From Psychrobacillus faecigallinarum (GTDB lineage Bacteria > Bacillota > Bacilli > Bacillales_A > Planococcaceae), in NCBI RefSeq assembly GCF_014836595.1, contig NZ_JACSQO010000001.1, positions 806,001 to 870,000 of the forward strand: DNA of 64,000 nt, given 5' to 3'. Under the pieces are notes generated by a model. It was not told the DNA's origin. It was given only the letters and a program-made list of their open reading frames with translations, and did not search any database. This document shows, in pieces, positions 1 through 8,946 of the stretch; the stretch's first letter is position 1, and each line of letters begins with the position of its first letter. Both the position numbers and the translations under genes were made by a program.

Positions 1-142
1 ATTGTGGATGATATGCATGCGGGGTCACAATAATATCTGTAATACCTTCTTTTACCGCTTGATATACAAGGCCAAGCGATTCTACCAACGTTTCAGGACC
101 ATCATCAACTCCCGGAAGAATATGTGCGTGGATATCTACCAT
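1..142 (-). CDS. ywqE: Capsule-type protein-tyrosine phosphatase (PHP family), N-terminal part only
   Basis: The minus strand from 142 to the window edge encodes 47 residues beginning MVDIHAHILPGVDDGP and reaching an IVTPH motif. These are the metal-binding His and Asp motifs that open CpsB/YwqE-type PHP phosphatases. In this family the enzyme removes phosphate from the tyrosine cluster of the BY-kinase. The ATG at 142 is preceded by a GGAGG ribosome site 7 bases upstream. The kinase gene ends 55 bases upstream, so the order adaptor, kinase, phosphatase matches B. subtilis ywqCDE. The rest of the gene lies outside the window. Confidence 0.85.
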   Translation of the reverse strand, partial: MVDIHAHILPGVDDGPETLVESLGLVYQAVKEGITDIIVTPHAYHPQ

Positions 143-197
143 AATATAACCTCCATTCAATTTAAATAGAAAAACGAGTGATTAGGATGGTTCCCAA

Positions 198-908
198 TCA
201 CTCTTCAGATCCATAATATTGATAGTAGTAATGATCTTTTTGAAGGACATAGTTATTTAAAACCGCCCCCAAAATATTTGCCTTAGAAGAAATTAATGCT
301 TCTTTAGCCTTCAATAGTGCATCCTTTTCTGTATTTCCTGCACTTAACACGATAACTGTACCATCACATAAATTAGATAATATTTGTGCATCGGTCACTG
401 ATAATACAGGAGGAGCATCAAAAATAATCATATCGTATTTTTCTTTCAAGTCTTCCAATACCTTTTCCATCGTCTTAGAACCAAGCAATTCAGCTGGGTT
501 CGGAGGAATTGGGCCACATGTAATTATATCTAAATTTTGTACATCATCATGCTTAATAACTTCCTCTAAAAGAGCTTGGCGCGTAAGCAAATTAGAAAGA
601 CCTAAAGTGTTGGTTAGATGAAAAGTATAATGCACTGTTGGCTTTCGCATATCACCGTCAATCAGGAGCACTCTCTTTCCTTCCTGTGCAAATACCACAG
701 CACTATTTGCAGCCACTGTGGATTTGCCCTCACTAGGGGAGGCAGAAGTAAATAACATAGATTTTATTTCCTTGTCTGGCATTGAGAAGTTGATATTTGT
801 TCTTAGCGTTCTAAATTGTTCTGAAACAATTGCCTTAGGATTAGATGATGTGATCAGCTTTCTAGCTGCAGTCAATAATGGTTTATTTTTCTTTTTGTTA
901 GTTGGCAT
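198..908 (-). CDS. ywqD: Bacterial tyrosine kinase (CpsD/CapB/YwqD type)
   Basis: This 236-residue cytoplasmic protein is a BY-kinase with a P-loop fold. Walker A is at about residues 55-64 (SPSEGKST), Walker A' at 82-87 (LIDGDM) and Walker B at 160-166 (IIFDAPP). The C-terminus holds the autophosphorylated tyrosine cluster: five tyrosines between residues 227 and 232. In Firmicutes this kinase has no membrane domain and needs a separate Wzz-type adaptor, which is the gene immediately upstream, one base away. Together they control exopolysaccharide chain length and phosphorylate UDP-sugar dehydrogenases. The length is normal for the family. Confidence 0.92.
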   Translation of the reverse strand: MPTNKKKNKPLLTAARKLITSSNPKAIVSEQFRTLRTNINFSMPDKEIKSMLFTSASPSEGKSTVAANSAVVFAQEGKRVLLIDGDMRKPTVHYTFHLTNTLGLSNLLTRQALLEEVIKHDDVQNLDIITCGPIPPNPAELLGSKTMEKVLEDLKEKYDMIIFDAPPVLSVTDAQILSNLCDGTVIVLSAGNTEKDALLKAKEALISSKANILGAVLNNYVLQKDHYYYQYYGSEE

Positions 909-909
909 T

Positions 910-1638
910 TCACAACCTCTTTCGTCTATCGATTACTTCTAGTTTGGTGTCTTGAAGATCTTTTTCTGAAATATTACTGATTAAACCTAACACAGGCAGG
1001 TTTAATAATTCTTCTATATCTTCTTCTGTTTTTACAGTCGTATCTAAATATTCTAATAGAAAAGCAAGTCCTACTCCAAGCATCAGACCAATTACCGCTG
1101 CTATTGCCATGTTTAACATTGGATCTGGCTTAACAGGTGAAGGATTATCTCCAAGAACAGCTGGAGTTAGAACACTAACATTATCTACTTGCATCAGAGT
1201 CTTTATTTGCGCTTGAAAAACCTGAGCAGTTTTGTTAGCAATATCCACCGCTCTTTGAGGATCAGGATCTTGAACCGTAATATTGACTACTTGCGAATCC
1301 TCTGCATTATTTACTGTAATTTTATTGGTCAAGGCAGCAGGTGTAGTATTTAAATCCAACTCATCAATTACTAATGATAAAATCGCTGGACTTTTAATAA
1401 TCACATTATATGTATTAATAAGTTGAAGATTGGTTTCTATATCCTGTGAACTAAACGTATTTACCTCTGTTTTCTCTTGATTTATTAAGATCTGTGTTGA
1501 CGATTGGTAAATAGGAGTTATAACAAAATAGCTCACTACCGCACTGATAGCTAATGCAATTATCGTCAATATTATAATTAATGATAATCGCTTTTTAAGT
1601 GTTTTAAAAATATCTTGAAGTGTTATTGTTTCTTCCAT
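910..1638 (-). CDS. ywqC: Wzz-type chain-length adaptor and activator of the tyrosine kinase
   Basis: The 242-residue protein has the CapA/YwqC layout: a short cytoplasmic N-terminus, a membrane helix at about 17-40, an extracellular Wzz domain, a second helix at about 175-197 next to a proline-rich SPVKPDP stretch, and a cytoplasmic tail that activates the separate kinase. It is tightly linked to the downstream kinase gene. The ribosome site AAGGAG lies about 12 bases before the ATG, longer than usual, but no better in-frame start is visible. The 138 bases upstream contain no clear terminator, so transcription from the preceding gene is possible. Confidence 0.87.
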   Translation of the reverse strand: MEETITLQDIFKTLKKRLSLIIILTIIALAISAVVSYFVITPIYQSSTQILINQEKTEVNTFSSQDIETNLQLINTYNVIIKSPAILSLVIDELDLNTTPAALTNKITVNNAEDSQVVNITVQDPDPQRAVDIANKTAQVFQAQIKTLMQVDNVSVLTPAVLGDNPSPVKPDPMLNMAIAAVIGLMLGVGLAFLLEYLDTTVKTEEDIEELLNLPVLGLISNISEKDLQDTKLEVIDRRKRL

Positions 1639-1776
1639 TCAAATTGATAACTCCTTCTATCTTTTATTACTAAATTAGACAATGCTAAAAAGTTTATATT
1701 ATTCTATCATAGACAAACTTATTAAAACTACTGATAACAATCCTTATGCAAACTAAATGAATATTTATTCAATAAT

Positions 1777-2457
1777 TTAATTTCCTAAAGCCTTTTTCAA
1801 TATACTATCTCGTCGGGCTTTCTTTTTTGCTTCATACTCTTCTTCCATTGCTTTAGCTTCAGTCTTATCAAAGCCATTTGCTGCTAAGTCTTTTTCGACG
1901 GCATTCAAAACTGCATCAAACACTTTGTCTGTGTTCCCTTCCAAATCCTTTGCAGCAGCCATATATTTGTTATAAAAATATCCAACATTAATTTTTTCGC
2001 CATTTGCTTGTTTGTCTACGTATTCTTTTTTAGCTTTAACAATCAAGGCATTTACTTTCGTATCTGCTTGATCCTCTAATCCTTCTAAAGCAGGTGTATA
2101 TTTTTCTTTAATCGCAGCAACCGTAGTTTCATTGGAGGAACCAGAGCTTGTCCCTGAAGAATTATCGGTACCATCATTTCCAGTTACGTTATTGGAGCTC
2201 TCTCCGTTTCCATCGACAGCATTGTTCCCTACAGTTTCTCCACTTGTTCCCTCTTCTTCTATCACTTCACCATTTTCATCCATAGAAATAATAACTCCAC
2301 CTGGCAGCTCTACTTTATACGGTTCTTTTTCTACAATTTCTTTTACTTCGTCATCTGCAACATCATATTCCTTAAATTTAAACGTATACAGTAAGTAACT
2401 GCCCCCTGCGATAATTAAAACAAGGACAATAATAGCAAAAATCTTCAACTTCTTCAT
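1777..2457 (-). CDS. Membrane-anchored protein of unknown function with Ser/Asn/Gly linker
   Basis: I do not recognise a family. The 226-residue product has one N-terminal hydrophobic helix (about 6-24) with a Lys-rich start, which looks like an uncleaved anchor. An acidic segment follows, then a low-complexity Ser/Asn/Gly/Thr linker (about 72-110) and a charged, helix-rich C-terminal half ending in a Lys/Arg cluster. Most of it should be outside the cell. It precedes the Wzz/kinase genes in the direction of transcription, which suggests a role in capsule or wall assembly; this is position-based inference only. Confidence 0.7.
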   Translation of the reverse strand: MKKLKIFAIIVLVLIIAGGSYLLYTFKFKEYDVADDEVKEIVEKEPYKVELPGGVIISMDENGEVIEEEGTSGETVGNNAVDGNGESSNNVTGNDGTDNSSGTSSGSSNETTVAAIKEKYTPALEGLEDQADTKVNALIVKAKKEYVDKQANGEKINVGYFYNKYMAAAKDLEGNTDKVFDAVLNAVEKDLAANGFDKTEAKAMEEEYEAKKKARRDSILKKALGN

Positions 2458-2534
2458 TGATATATCCCTCCCGAAAAGTAACCTTAGTTTAGCATGATAA
2501 ATATTCTAATAGTAGATAATGTGCCAACATTATG

Positions 2535-2569
2535 TATAAAAACCCACCACTTTTTATATGTGGTGGGCC
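2535..2569 (-). terminator. Rho-independent terminator after the SbsC-type gene
   Basis: CCCACCAC (2543-2550) pairs with GTGGTGGG (2560-2567) around a 9-base loop. Read on the minus strand the stem is followed by TTTTTATA. It lies just downstream of the stop codon at 2585. Confidence 0.85.
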
Positions 2570-2584
2570 TAATAGATTAGTAAC

Positions 2585-3727
2585 TTATTTAAATGTAATG
2601 GTAAAATCCACATTCATCGGCACGCCATTGTTTACTGTTAAAGGAAGTGAAATTGTTTTTCCTTTTACATCTCCCAATGAGTCAGCTCCAGGAACCAGTG
2701 CTTTAACGTAAGCCAGTCCCTCTGGTGAAAGAGGAGTGAAACCATTAACATGAGTTACTCCCAATTGACTAACCACATTATTAAAAAGTTCTTGCCCTAA
2801 ATAATTCGCTACATCCTCTGGTTTTGCATCAGCCTTAACTGTCACAGTTACAGCGTTCAGTCCAGTTGATTCTAACGTAGCAATATTACTTTGAGCTGCA
2901 TTTAATGTTGTGACTAAGTTAGCAATTTTAGAGTTAAGAATCTCTTGTTGTAGCGGATTAGCTGCATTATCAATTGCTTTTTTAGCTTTAGCTACCTCCT
3001 CTAATAATGCCGCTATAAACGGATTGTTCGTGGAAGATGGTAGACTGCTTAAAAGAACATTAATTTCATTGTAGGCAGCTTGGGCTTCTATAAGTTTACC
3101 CGCAGCTAAGAAATCGTTAATTTTAACAGTTTTCATATAAATAGTTACAGGAACCATTAGCTCAGCGCGCTTAGCATCAGCTGGCTTTTTGTACTGTTCA
3201 AGTAATAAATCTCGAGCTGCCTTACCTGAAAATCTATATAAGATAGCTGTTCTACCTTTTAGCTGATAGGATAATTTATGATATTCTTTTTCAACTGTTG
3301 CAAAATCATTCCTAGATTGAGCATTGTTAATATTATTCATAATAGGTACAAGATATTTTGTCGCGTAATTATATGCATCAATATATGGAACCATTCCTTT
3401 TGATACTTTCTCATCGTACAGTGCATCTAACTCTCTTAGATATGATTGCTTTTGTGAAGAAGAATAGGTAGACGAAGCTATCAGATTTCTAGTTTGTTGG
3501 TAGTTCTTCTTTGCACTATTTAACGATGAATTAAGTGAGTTACTTGATACCAATTTGTCTTCCAACGCCGGGTAAACATAATGTGTCGTACTTCGATTCA
3601 ATTCAGCTTTTGTTACCTCAATGGATCGATTTACATTTGATGTGTTCCCATAAGCCACGGATGAAAATGATAGAACTGAAGATGTTAACAATACTGCTGC
3701 TGCCGTTTGTTTCCAAATCCTTGTCAT
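2585..3727 (-). CDS. Secreted protein with SbsC-type S-layer N-terminal domain
   Basis: Translation probably starts at the ATG at 3727, directly after an AGAGGAGGAG ribosome site. The reading frame is open further upstream but without a ribosome site. The 380-residue product has a signal peptide (about 1-28, ending near VAYG). The next roughly 230 helical residues match the N-terminal region of the two S-layer proteins at 45382 and 48021, notably the EYHKL...RFSGKAARDLLLEQ stretch against YHKAT...RVYGQSTRDGIRNE. The C-terminal ~100 residues are predicted beta-rich and differ. In the SbsC family this N-terminal domain binds secondary cell-wall polymer, so this is probably a small wall-attached protein. 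It is a shorter third paralogue lacking the long S-layer body. Confidence 0.75.
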   Translation of the reverse strand: MTRIWKQTAAAVLLTSSVLSFSSVAYGNTSNVNRSIEVTKAELNRSTTHYVYPALEDKLVSSNSLNSSLNSAKKNYQQTRNLIASSTYSSSQKQSYLRELDALYDEKVSKGMVPYIDAYNYATKYLVPIMNNINNAQSRNDFATVEKEYHKLSYQLKGRTAILYRFSGKAARDLLLEQYKKPADAKRAELMVPVTIYMKTVKINDFLAAGKLIEAQAAYNEINVLLSSLPSSTNNPFIAALLEEVAKAKKAIDNAANPLQQEILNSKIANLVTTLNAAQSNIATLESTGLNAVTVTVKADAKPEDVANYLGQELFNNVVSQLGVTHVNGFTPLSPEGLAYVKALVPGADSLGDVKGKTISLPLTVNNGVPMNVDFTITFK

Positions 3728-4109
3728 ATTACTCCTCCTCTTATCTAATAGTAAAGTATGTTGAGAATGACCAATATATTTCAACAGCTTCATAGTACTC
3801 TCCGTTTCGACAAATTTCAAACAAAAACCCCATAAATTCACAATTTTCGTACCATTTATATGGATAATTTAATTAACTATGGTAAATTATATCTATTTCA
3901 CAAATTCCTTTTTTAGGATTTTTATCCTTCAATATATTCATAACTATAAAATTAATTTTTAGTAATTAGTAGTATATTAAAGTCATAATATTTTATTAAT
4001 TTCATTTTTTAGGGATAAAATAGCATTTTATTTTTCCATTTTAAACCATATAATATATTTATAAACAACCATTCGGTTATATAGTTGTTAATAGGAAAGG
4101 AGCAAGAAT
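3728..4109. promoter_or_regulatory. Divergent promoter region between the SbsC-type gene and the SLH hydrolase
   Basis: This 382-base, very AT-rich gap separates two divergent genes. On the plus strand a TATAAT at 4049-4054 is a plausible -10 box but has no good -35. A weak hairpin, AACAAC with GTTGTT (about 4063-4090), precedes the ribosome site AAAGGAG at about 4095-4101. No other gene is visible. Confidence 0.45.
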
Positions 4110-5675
4110 TTGAAGAAAATCATCATGATTGTCGCCTTGTTTGTTCTGCTATTGTCCTCTTACACTACCGCATCAGCCGCTGCACTATATAAGGACATTG
4201 TGGATACCCATCCAGACAAAGCCGCCTTTGATTTCTTAGTTGCAAAAGGTATTATTGTTGCAAATTCGGCTAGTAATTTTGGTATAAATAAGGATATGAC
4301 TCGCTTAGAGGCTGCTGAATTATTCGTCGAAGCACTTGACCTTGATACTACTAAACCATTTGAAGTAATAGTGACGGATCTAGATTCAGATCACGCTAGC
4401 TATCCAATCATTGCAGCTGTAGTAGAAAAGGGGATTATGAGCCTCGATGAAGAAGGTGCATTTAATAGAGAGCAGCCGTTTTCTAGAGGAGAAGCTGCGG
4501 TTTTTCTTGTTCGAGCATTTGGATTGACTGGAACTGTTCCGAAGACTTTTAAAGATGTACTACCGGAATATTGGGTGACGGATGATATAAAAACACTGCA
4601 ATTTCACAATATCATTAGCACCTCTTCCGACAATACTTTTAGACCATTAGAAAATGTAACAAGAGGAGACTTTGCTGTTTGGTTAGCACGTAGCCTTCAG
4701 CCAGATTTACGTAAAACCCCCACTCCTGCTGCTCCTCCTACTAAGTCCTGTGAGAAACCTAGCAATAAAAAAATAGTGAAAGTAAATGTTCAGGTCACTA
4801 CACTGTGGAAGCTGCCAAACGCTTATCGTACTGTAGATAAACCGTCTATAACGGCTCCTGTAGACATTCATAAATGGACAAAAAATATGAGTCAAAAGGA
4901 AAAATGGTGGTTGGTTAATAGAGTCGACACCCAAGCATTGTTTGGAGATGAAGTAACCATTTTGAAAACTAGTGGCAACTGGGTCAAAATAGCTGTAAAG
5001 GACCAATATGTTCCTAACCAAAAGGAAGGCTATCCGGGCTGGGTGCCAAAATCACATATAATAGAAACAGCTAAGGATTATTCAGATTGCTCCATTGCAG
5101 TAGTAAATGCAAAAAGCACCATGCTTTATAGCGATACTGCAAAAAAAAATAAATACATCAGTCTCAGCTACTCTACTATCCTTCCAGTCATCAAGGAAGA
5201 AGGCAATTGGTTACACGTGCAAACTCCACAAAACGGCGTGAAGTACATGCAAAAAAAAGAAGCGAAATTATATAAAAACTATCAATCTATCCCTAAACCA
5301 AATCAAAAGGATATCTTGAATAGTGCCAAAATGTTCCTAGACCTCCCATATCTCTGGGGTGGCACCTCCTCCTTTGGATATGATTGTTCAGGCATCATCT
5401 ACTCTGTCTACAAAAATCACGGAATCATCATTCCAAGAGACTCCTTTGTTCAAGCAACAAAAGGGAAAGCTGTGTCAAAGGCTAACCTTCAACCAGGAGA
5501 TTTAGTGTTTTTTGCAGGTAATCGAGGAAAAGGAAAGGTATATCACGTGGGTCTTTACATCGGAGAAGGTAAAATGCTTCATGCCCCAAGCTCCTCCTCT
5601 AAGGTAAAAATTGAGTCGATGAATGTTGGGACCTTTAAGACGAATTATGCAGGTGCACGGAGATATTTGGACTGA
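4110..5675 (+). CDS. SLH-domain cell-wall hydrolase with C-terminal NlpC/P60 peptidase
   Basis: This 521-residue secreted protein starts at TTG (4110), placed by AAAGGAG 8 bases upstream. It has a signal peptide (1-24), three S-layer-homology motifs (about 25-200, each with a conserved RxE/RGE turn), a proline-rich linker, two SH3-like segments (about 220-385) and an NlpC/P60 domain (about 400-521). The catalytic Cys is 426 in YDCSG and the likely His residues are 479 (YHVG) and 491 (LHAP). Such enzymes cut gamma-D-Glu-diamino-acid bonds in peptidoglycan. SLH motifs anchor it to pyruvylated wall polymer, a different anchoring mode from the SbsC-type proteins in this window. Confidence 0.93.
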   Translation: MKKIIMIVALFVLLLSSYTTASAAALYKDIVDTHPDKAAFDFLVAKGIIVANSASNFGINKDMTRLEAAELFVEALDLDTTKPFEVIVTDLDSDHASYPIIAAVVEKGIMSLDEEGAFNREQPFSRGEAAVFLVRAFGLTGTVPKTFKDVLPEYWVTDDIKTLQFHNIISTSSDNTFRPLENVTRGDFAVWLARSLQPDLRKTPTPAAPPTKSCEKPSNKKIVKVNVQVTTLWKLPNAYRTVDKPSITAPVDIHKWTKNMSQKEKWWLVNRVDTQALFGDEVTILKTSGNWVKIAVKDQYVPNQKEGYPGWVPKSHIIETAKDYSDCSIAVVNAKSTMLYSDTAKKNKYISLSYSTILPVIKEEGNWLHVQTPQNGVKYMQKKEAKLYKNYQSIPKPNQKDILNSAKMFLDLPYLWGGTSSFGYDCSGIIYSVYKNHGIIIPRDSFVQATKGKAVSKANLQPGDLVFFAGNRGKGKVYHVGLYIGEGKMLHAPSSSSKVKIESMNVGTFKTNYAGARRYLD

Positions 5676-5698
5676 TTAGATGGAGGAAAAAATTTAGT

Positions 5699-5731
5699 TA
5701 AACTGCTGCGGCTAAGGCAGCAGTTTTTTTA
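5699..5731 (+). terminator. Rho-independent terminator of the SLH hydrolase gene
   Basis: AAACTGCTGC pairs with GCAGCAGTTT around a 7-base loop, followed by a run of seven T. It lies 25 bases past the stop codon. Confidence 0.93.
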
Positions 5732-5838
5732 ATTTGAATTCCTAAGCTATTTAAAGAAGCCGAATTTGCGCGATCAGGAATAATGTTGAAACTTTTTACG
5801 TGTAAAATCAGTAAGTATGATAGATAGGAGGAAGAATA

Positions 5839-6078
5839 ATGAAAAAAATAATTAGTATTTTCATCATTGTACTTATCTCAGTTGGAGTAGCTGATTTAAT
5901 ACAGGGAGTTATTTTAACACTGCTTTATAATCCAAATTCTTACTCAACAACAAATGGTTTAGAATTGGCGGGCTACCTACAATATACTATTTCCGCCTTA
6001 ACCGTAACTTTTGCGCTATGGGGTGTATATAAGGTGAAGAGTTTTATAACACGCACTAAACCTTCGATAAAAATATAG
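5839..6078 (+). CDS. Small membrane protein, function unknown
   Basis: This 79-residue product has two predicted membrane helices (about 5-29 and 44-65) and a basic C-terminus. A good AGGAGG ribosome site precedes the ATG by 7 bases, and the gene is followed at short distance by another small exported protein in the same direction. No family is recognised. It could be an accessory to its neighbour; the evidence is only adjacency. Confidence 0.6.
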   Translation: MKKIISIFIIVLISVGVADLIQGVILTLLYNPNSYSTTNGLELAGYLQYTISALTVTFALWGVYKVKSFITRTKPSIKI

Positions 6079-6142
6079 TTCTACCATTTTATGTAACACA
6101 TTCCGAATCTCTACGTCTATTGTAGATAAAGGGGTGATAATC

Positions 6143-6586
6143 ATTAGAAGGATTTTAACAGTAAGTATCATCGGTCTAATTATTATTGGATTTTTTGTTT
6201 TTGAGCCTTTTCGTTCAGAGCCTCCTTCTCCAACTGTAACAGTTGGAAAAACAAAAATTTCTACCACACAGGGTTCTTATTGTTGGAACGGACCGATATC
6301 AGCCAAGTGTGTTGATATGGTTTATACCAGTCCGTTAGATATGGCAAAAAAACATACGCCCACATCTGTTTCTCCAGGAGAAGAAATTAAAATTGATTTT
6401 AGAAAAGACCCCATCGATGAATCATTAATAGTGGAGCAATGGATCGATGAAGAAAATGTAAATGCTATTCAAATGAAAGATAATTCAATCGTAGCTCCAA
6501 AGGAAAAAGGAGTATATGTCTACTATATAACAGCTGATTGGAAGCAAGGAGACGGAAACTATGCTTTCTCAGTTGTCGTTGAATAA
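6143..6586 (+). CDS. Exported or membrane-anchored small protein; probable ATT start
   Basis: The frame runs to 6586 and encodes an N-terminal hydrophobic helix, a short proline-rich linker and a roughly 110-residue extracytoplasmic domain with a CW...KC pair of cysteines that could form a disulfide. No family is recognised. The choice of start is odd. The first conventional codon, GTG at 6134, lies inside the AAAGGGGTG ribosome site itself. The codon at normal spacing from that site is ATT at 6143, followed by AGAAGG. Either ATT is used, as known for infC in bacteria, or an ATG has mutated. From ATT the product has 147 residues. Linkage to the upstream small membrane protein suggests one operon. 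Confidence 0.6.
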   Translation: MRRILTVSIIGLIIIGFFVFEPFRSEPPSPTVTVGKTKISTTQGSYCWNGPISAKCVDMVYTSPLDMAKKHTPTSVSPGEEIKIDFRKDPIDESLIVEQWIDEENVNAIQMKDNSIVAPKEKGVYVYYITADWKQGDGNYAFSVVVE

Positions 6587-6934
6587 AGATTGTTTTACAC
6601 TTTCGACCGTCGCGTATAATAAATATGCTACCTTTTCAATGATGCTATTGCATATTACGAAATGCCGAGTTAAGTGCTGAAATTTATCCTACTAATATTG
6701 AAAACATGAATGAAAAATCACAAATTTCCACTCTCAGCGGACGCTTTCCGTGGCATTCAACAAAGAGATAAATGTTCGTATTTTATTAGTAAAGTGCTAT
6801 TTTGAAATGAGCTCAGTTTTAATAACAAAAACAAGTCCTAGTCATAGCTTATACACTCCCATATTCCAATATGTTATAAAAAACAAAACGAATCCATTTA
6901 GATAACTAAATATCAAAATGGATTCGTTTATTTT
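6587..6934. other. Gene-free interval with a truncated repeat
   Basis: This 348-base gap between convergent genes holds the internally deleted foldback repeat at 6721-6796 and the terminator hairpin at 6886-6929. I see no gene in the rest. Confidence 0.6.
6721..6796 (+). repeat. Internally deleted copy of the 165-bp foldback repeat
   Basis: The left part (ATTTCCACTCTCAGCGGACG...TTTCCGTGG) matches the left end of the elements at 38377 and 38593. It then jumps directly to TTCAACAAAGAGATAAATG...TTCGTATTTTATTAG, which matches their right end. The whole central foldback, about 90 bases, is missing. Confidence 0.75.
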
Positions 6935-6935
6935 T
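6880..6935 (-). terminator. Terminator of the erythromycin-esterase-like gene
   Basis: A perfect 14-bp inverted repeat, AAACGAATCCATTT (6886-6899) with its complement (6916-6929). On the minus strand it is followed by TTTTGTTTTTTAT. T-rich sequence also follows on the plus strand, so it may work in both directions. Confidence 0.9.
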
Positions 6936-8194
6936 TATTCTTTTACACTAGTCGGTGTTGCTTCCTTTACGATAATCATACCGTCATATGCTTCATTCGG
7001 TGTCATTTCAATCGTATAAAACATCTTTAAAAACTTGTACCACATACGAAAGTCATCCCCGATATTAGCCATCTTTTGCTCCGAAGAAATTATATCCGAT
7101 AACTCATCTGACTCACTCGCATTTTCAAAATCCACAAAGAAAGTATTTGATTCCACCTCACTGAAGGCATCCACTAAATCATTGTGATTCTTCACTGTAA
7201 AATTCTTTCGTTCCCCACTACCATTTTTCGATTGAAACTTACTTTTGATAAAGTCGCTACCTATTGCAAAATACTCTTCACCGTATCGTTCATCTAAATA
7301 ATTTCCCATCGACTTATAGCCAGCTAAAGATGCTGATGTTTTTTCAATATGTCCATTATGACCATTGATAAATACTTTTTCGTTTCCTCGTGCTGCTTCA
7401 TAATCAATAATCCATTGTAAGTTGTCCGTTAAATATTGATCGCGAAGCTGCGTGTATTCTCCTTCATTCAAAAACAATTGCGTACGCTGCTTCAAAATTT
7501 GCGCATTTTGTAGGGCAAAGACATGGGATTCCTCGGAAGATTGTTCTACATAAGCTGCTTTATTTGATTGTAAGTCTAAAATGATATTTTCAACTGTTTC
7601 ATTGATATCGTGCAATTGCTCCTTCGTTAACTCACGCATTTTCTCATTGGTGACGATCTCCAACTTTGAGTCATAATTTTTGAACAAATCTGGGTTTACG
7701 GCTTTGTAGTATTCGAGCACGCCTTTTTTACTATAGTCATAGCGTTGCATGTCATTACCATAAAAATAAACCTTCTCTTCCTCGCTCGCTGTCGCGTTAT
7801 AATCATGCATCCATTGTACAAGATTGACCATTTGCTCCGTTTTATAAATACTATAGTCTAGCGTGTTTACTGCCTCTTCAGCTGTGCCATTTCCATTTAA
7901 AATGAATTGATTTATTTGCTGTCCACCTCCGAAATCACCCTCTAAGACAAATACACGGACATTTTCATTTTTTATTAACACCTCAAATACATCTTTTTTC
8001 AGTTTTTGAAATTCAATGTTCCCATGTGTTGCCTCCCCTAAGCCGATTAACTTCACATTATCTGGGATGTCAATATCCTCCACTTGGGTAATGTATGATT
8101 CTGCATCGTCAACTGCTTCGCCATTGCACCCGATCAATAAAACAGAAATAAAAATTACCAAACATAATATAAAACTCTTATTATTAATTTTCAT
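6935..8194 (-). CDS. Lipoprotein of the erythromycin esterase/succinoglycan-synthesis-like family
   Basis: The likely start is one of two adjacent ATG codons (8197 or 8194) after AAGGGG. Upstream in-frame sequence overlaps the permease gene. The product (about 419 residues) begins with a lipoprotein signal ending in LLIGC. The body carries the family hallmark GEATHG with FQKLKKDVFEVL, then VLEGDFGGG and FYGNDMQRYD. The family includes Ere macrolide esterases but also many hydrolases of unknown substrate, so macrolide resistance should not be assumed. It is the last gene after the ABC transporter, 20 bases past its second permease. It is probably surface-anchored. Confidence 0.82.
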   Translation of the reverse strand: MKINNKSFILCLVIFISVLLIGCNGEAVDDAESYITQVEDIDIPDNVKLIGLGEATHGNIEFQKLKKDVFEVLIKNENVRVFVLEGDFGGGQQINQFILNGNGTAEEAVNTLDYSIYKTEQMVNLVQWMHDYNATASEEEKVYFYGNDMQRYDYSKKGVLEYYKAVNPDLFKNYDSKLEIVTNEKMRELTKEQLHDINETVENIILDLQSNKAAYVEQSSEESHVFALQNAQILKQRTQLFLNEGEYTQLRDQYLTDNLQWIIDYEAARGNEKVFINGHNGHIEKTSASLAGYKSMGNYLDERYGEEYFAIGSDFIKSKFQSKNGSGERKNFTVKNHNDLVDAFSEVESNTFFVDFENASESDELSDIISSEQKMANIGDDFRMWYKFLKMFYTIEMTPNEAYDGMIIVKEATPTSVKE

Positions 8195-8214
8195 CATCCC
8201 CTTAAACTTCCTTC

Positions 8215-8946
8215 TTAAATTGCTTTCCTTTGAAAATATAAATATCCACCGACAAAAAATAATATAAAGCTTCCGCCTACAACGGTTAATAACTGATCCC
8301 AAGGAACGAAAAATGTATCGCCAGTCTCACCACCGATATACATCATCAAAAAAGGCTGTGCCCAAGGATAGAAAGAACCTAAACGCTCTGAGTTTACAAC
8401 AAGTATTGTAGGCAATGTCAGGATAACGTTAACAGCAAAAGGCGCTGCAAAGCTCTTGAATAGTATAGACATCCATAACTGCAGAGCAACTAATGGCAAT
8501 GTCGCTACCCATCCCCCAACCAAACATTTCCACACTATCCCCATTGGGAAAGGATCGGTGAAGCCTTTTACCATCCCTACTATGTATAGAGCAGCAAAAA
8601 ATAATATTTGTACAACCAATACAAGCAGCATCAACAATAAATACTTCGCCGTAAATACTCTTCCCCGCGTTACAGGTAATGCTAGAAGCTGTTTCCAGCC
8701 ACCTGCCTGATGTTCATATCTGCAAATGGCACTTGCTAAAACTCCTGTTATCAAGGGTAAAAATAGTAAAGCATAGGATAAATTCATGGACAGTAATGAT
8801 AAATACCATTCATTAATCTCCATATCTTCATTGGAAAACCTGCTTGTTAATCCAAGAAAAATACCTATAATTGGTACGGTAAATATTATGAACATAATCT
8901 TTGAATGTCGAAACTTAAACCATTCTGATTGTAGAATTGAGATCAT
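8215..8946 (-). CDS. ABC-2 type permease, second subunit
   Basis: This 243-residue integral membrane protein has six predicted helices and the profile of LanE/LanG or BcrB-type ABC-2 permeases, which export or expel antimicrobial peptides. It abuts the neighbouring permease gene with no gap. Both share a motif of the form YEHQAGGWKQLLALPVTR / ENETNAWKQLISLPVSK, showing they are related subunits of one heteromeric transporter. It is translationally coupled within the operon ATPase, permease, permease, lipoprotein. Confidence 0.87.
   Translation of the reverse strand: MISILQSEWFKFRHSKIMFIIFTVPIIGIFLGLTSRFSNEDMEINEWYLSLLSMNLSYALLFLPLITGVLASAICRYEHQAGGWKQLLALPVTRGRVFTAKYLLLMLLVLVVQILFFAALYIVGMVKGFTDPFPMGIVWKCLVGGWVATLPLVALQLWMSILFKSFAAPFAVNVILTLPTILVVNSERLGSFYPWAQPFLMMYIGGETGDTFFVPWDQLLTVVGGSFILFFVGGYLYFQRKAI

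Noticed and set aside
6935..8194. Calling this gene a macrolide resistance determinant
   Set aside because: The family is broad, the protein is a lipoprotein and the context is an envelope-stress ABC module; sequence alone does not show macrolide esterase activity.
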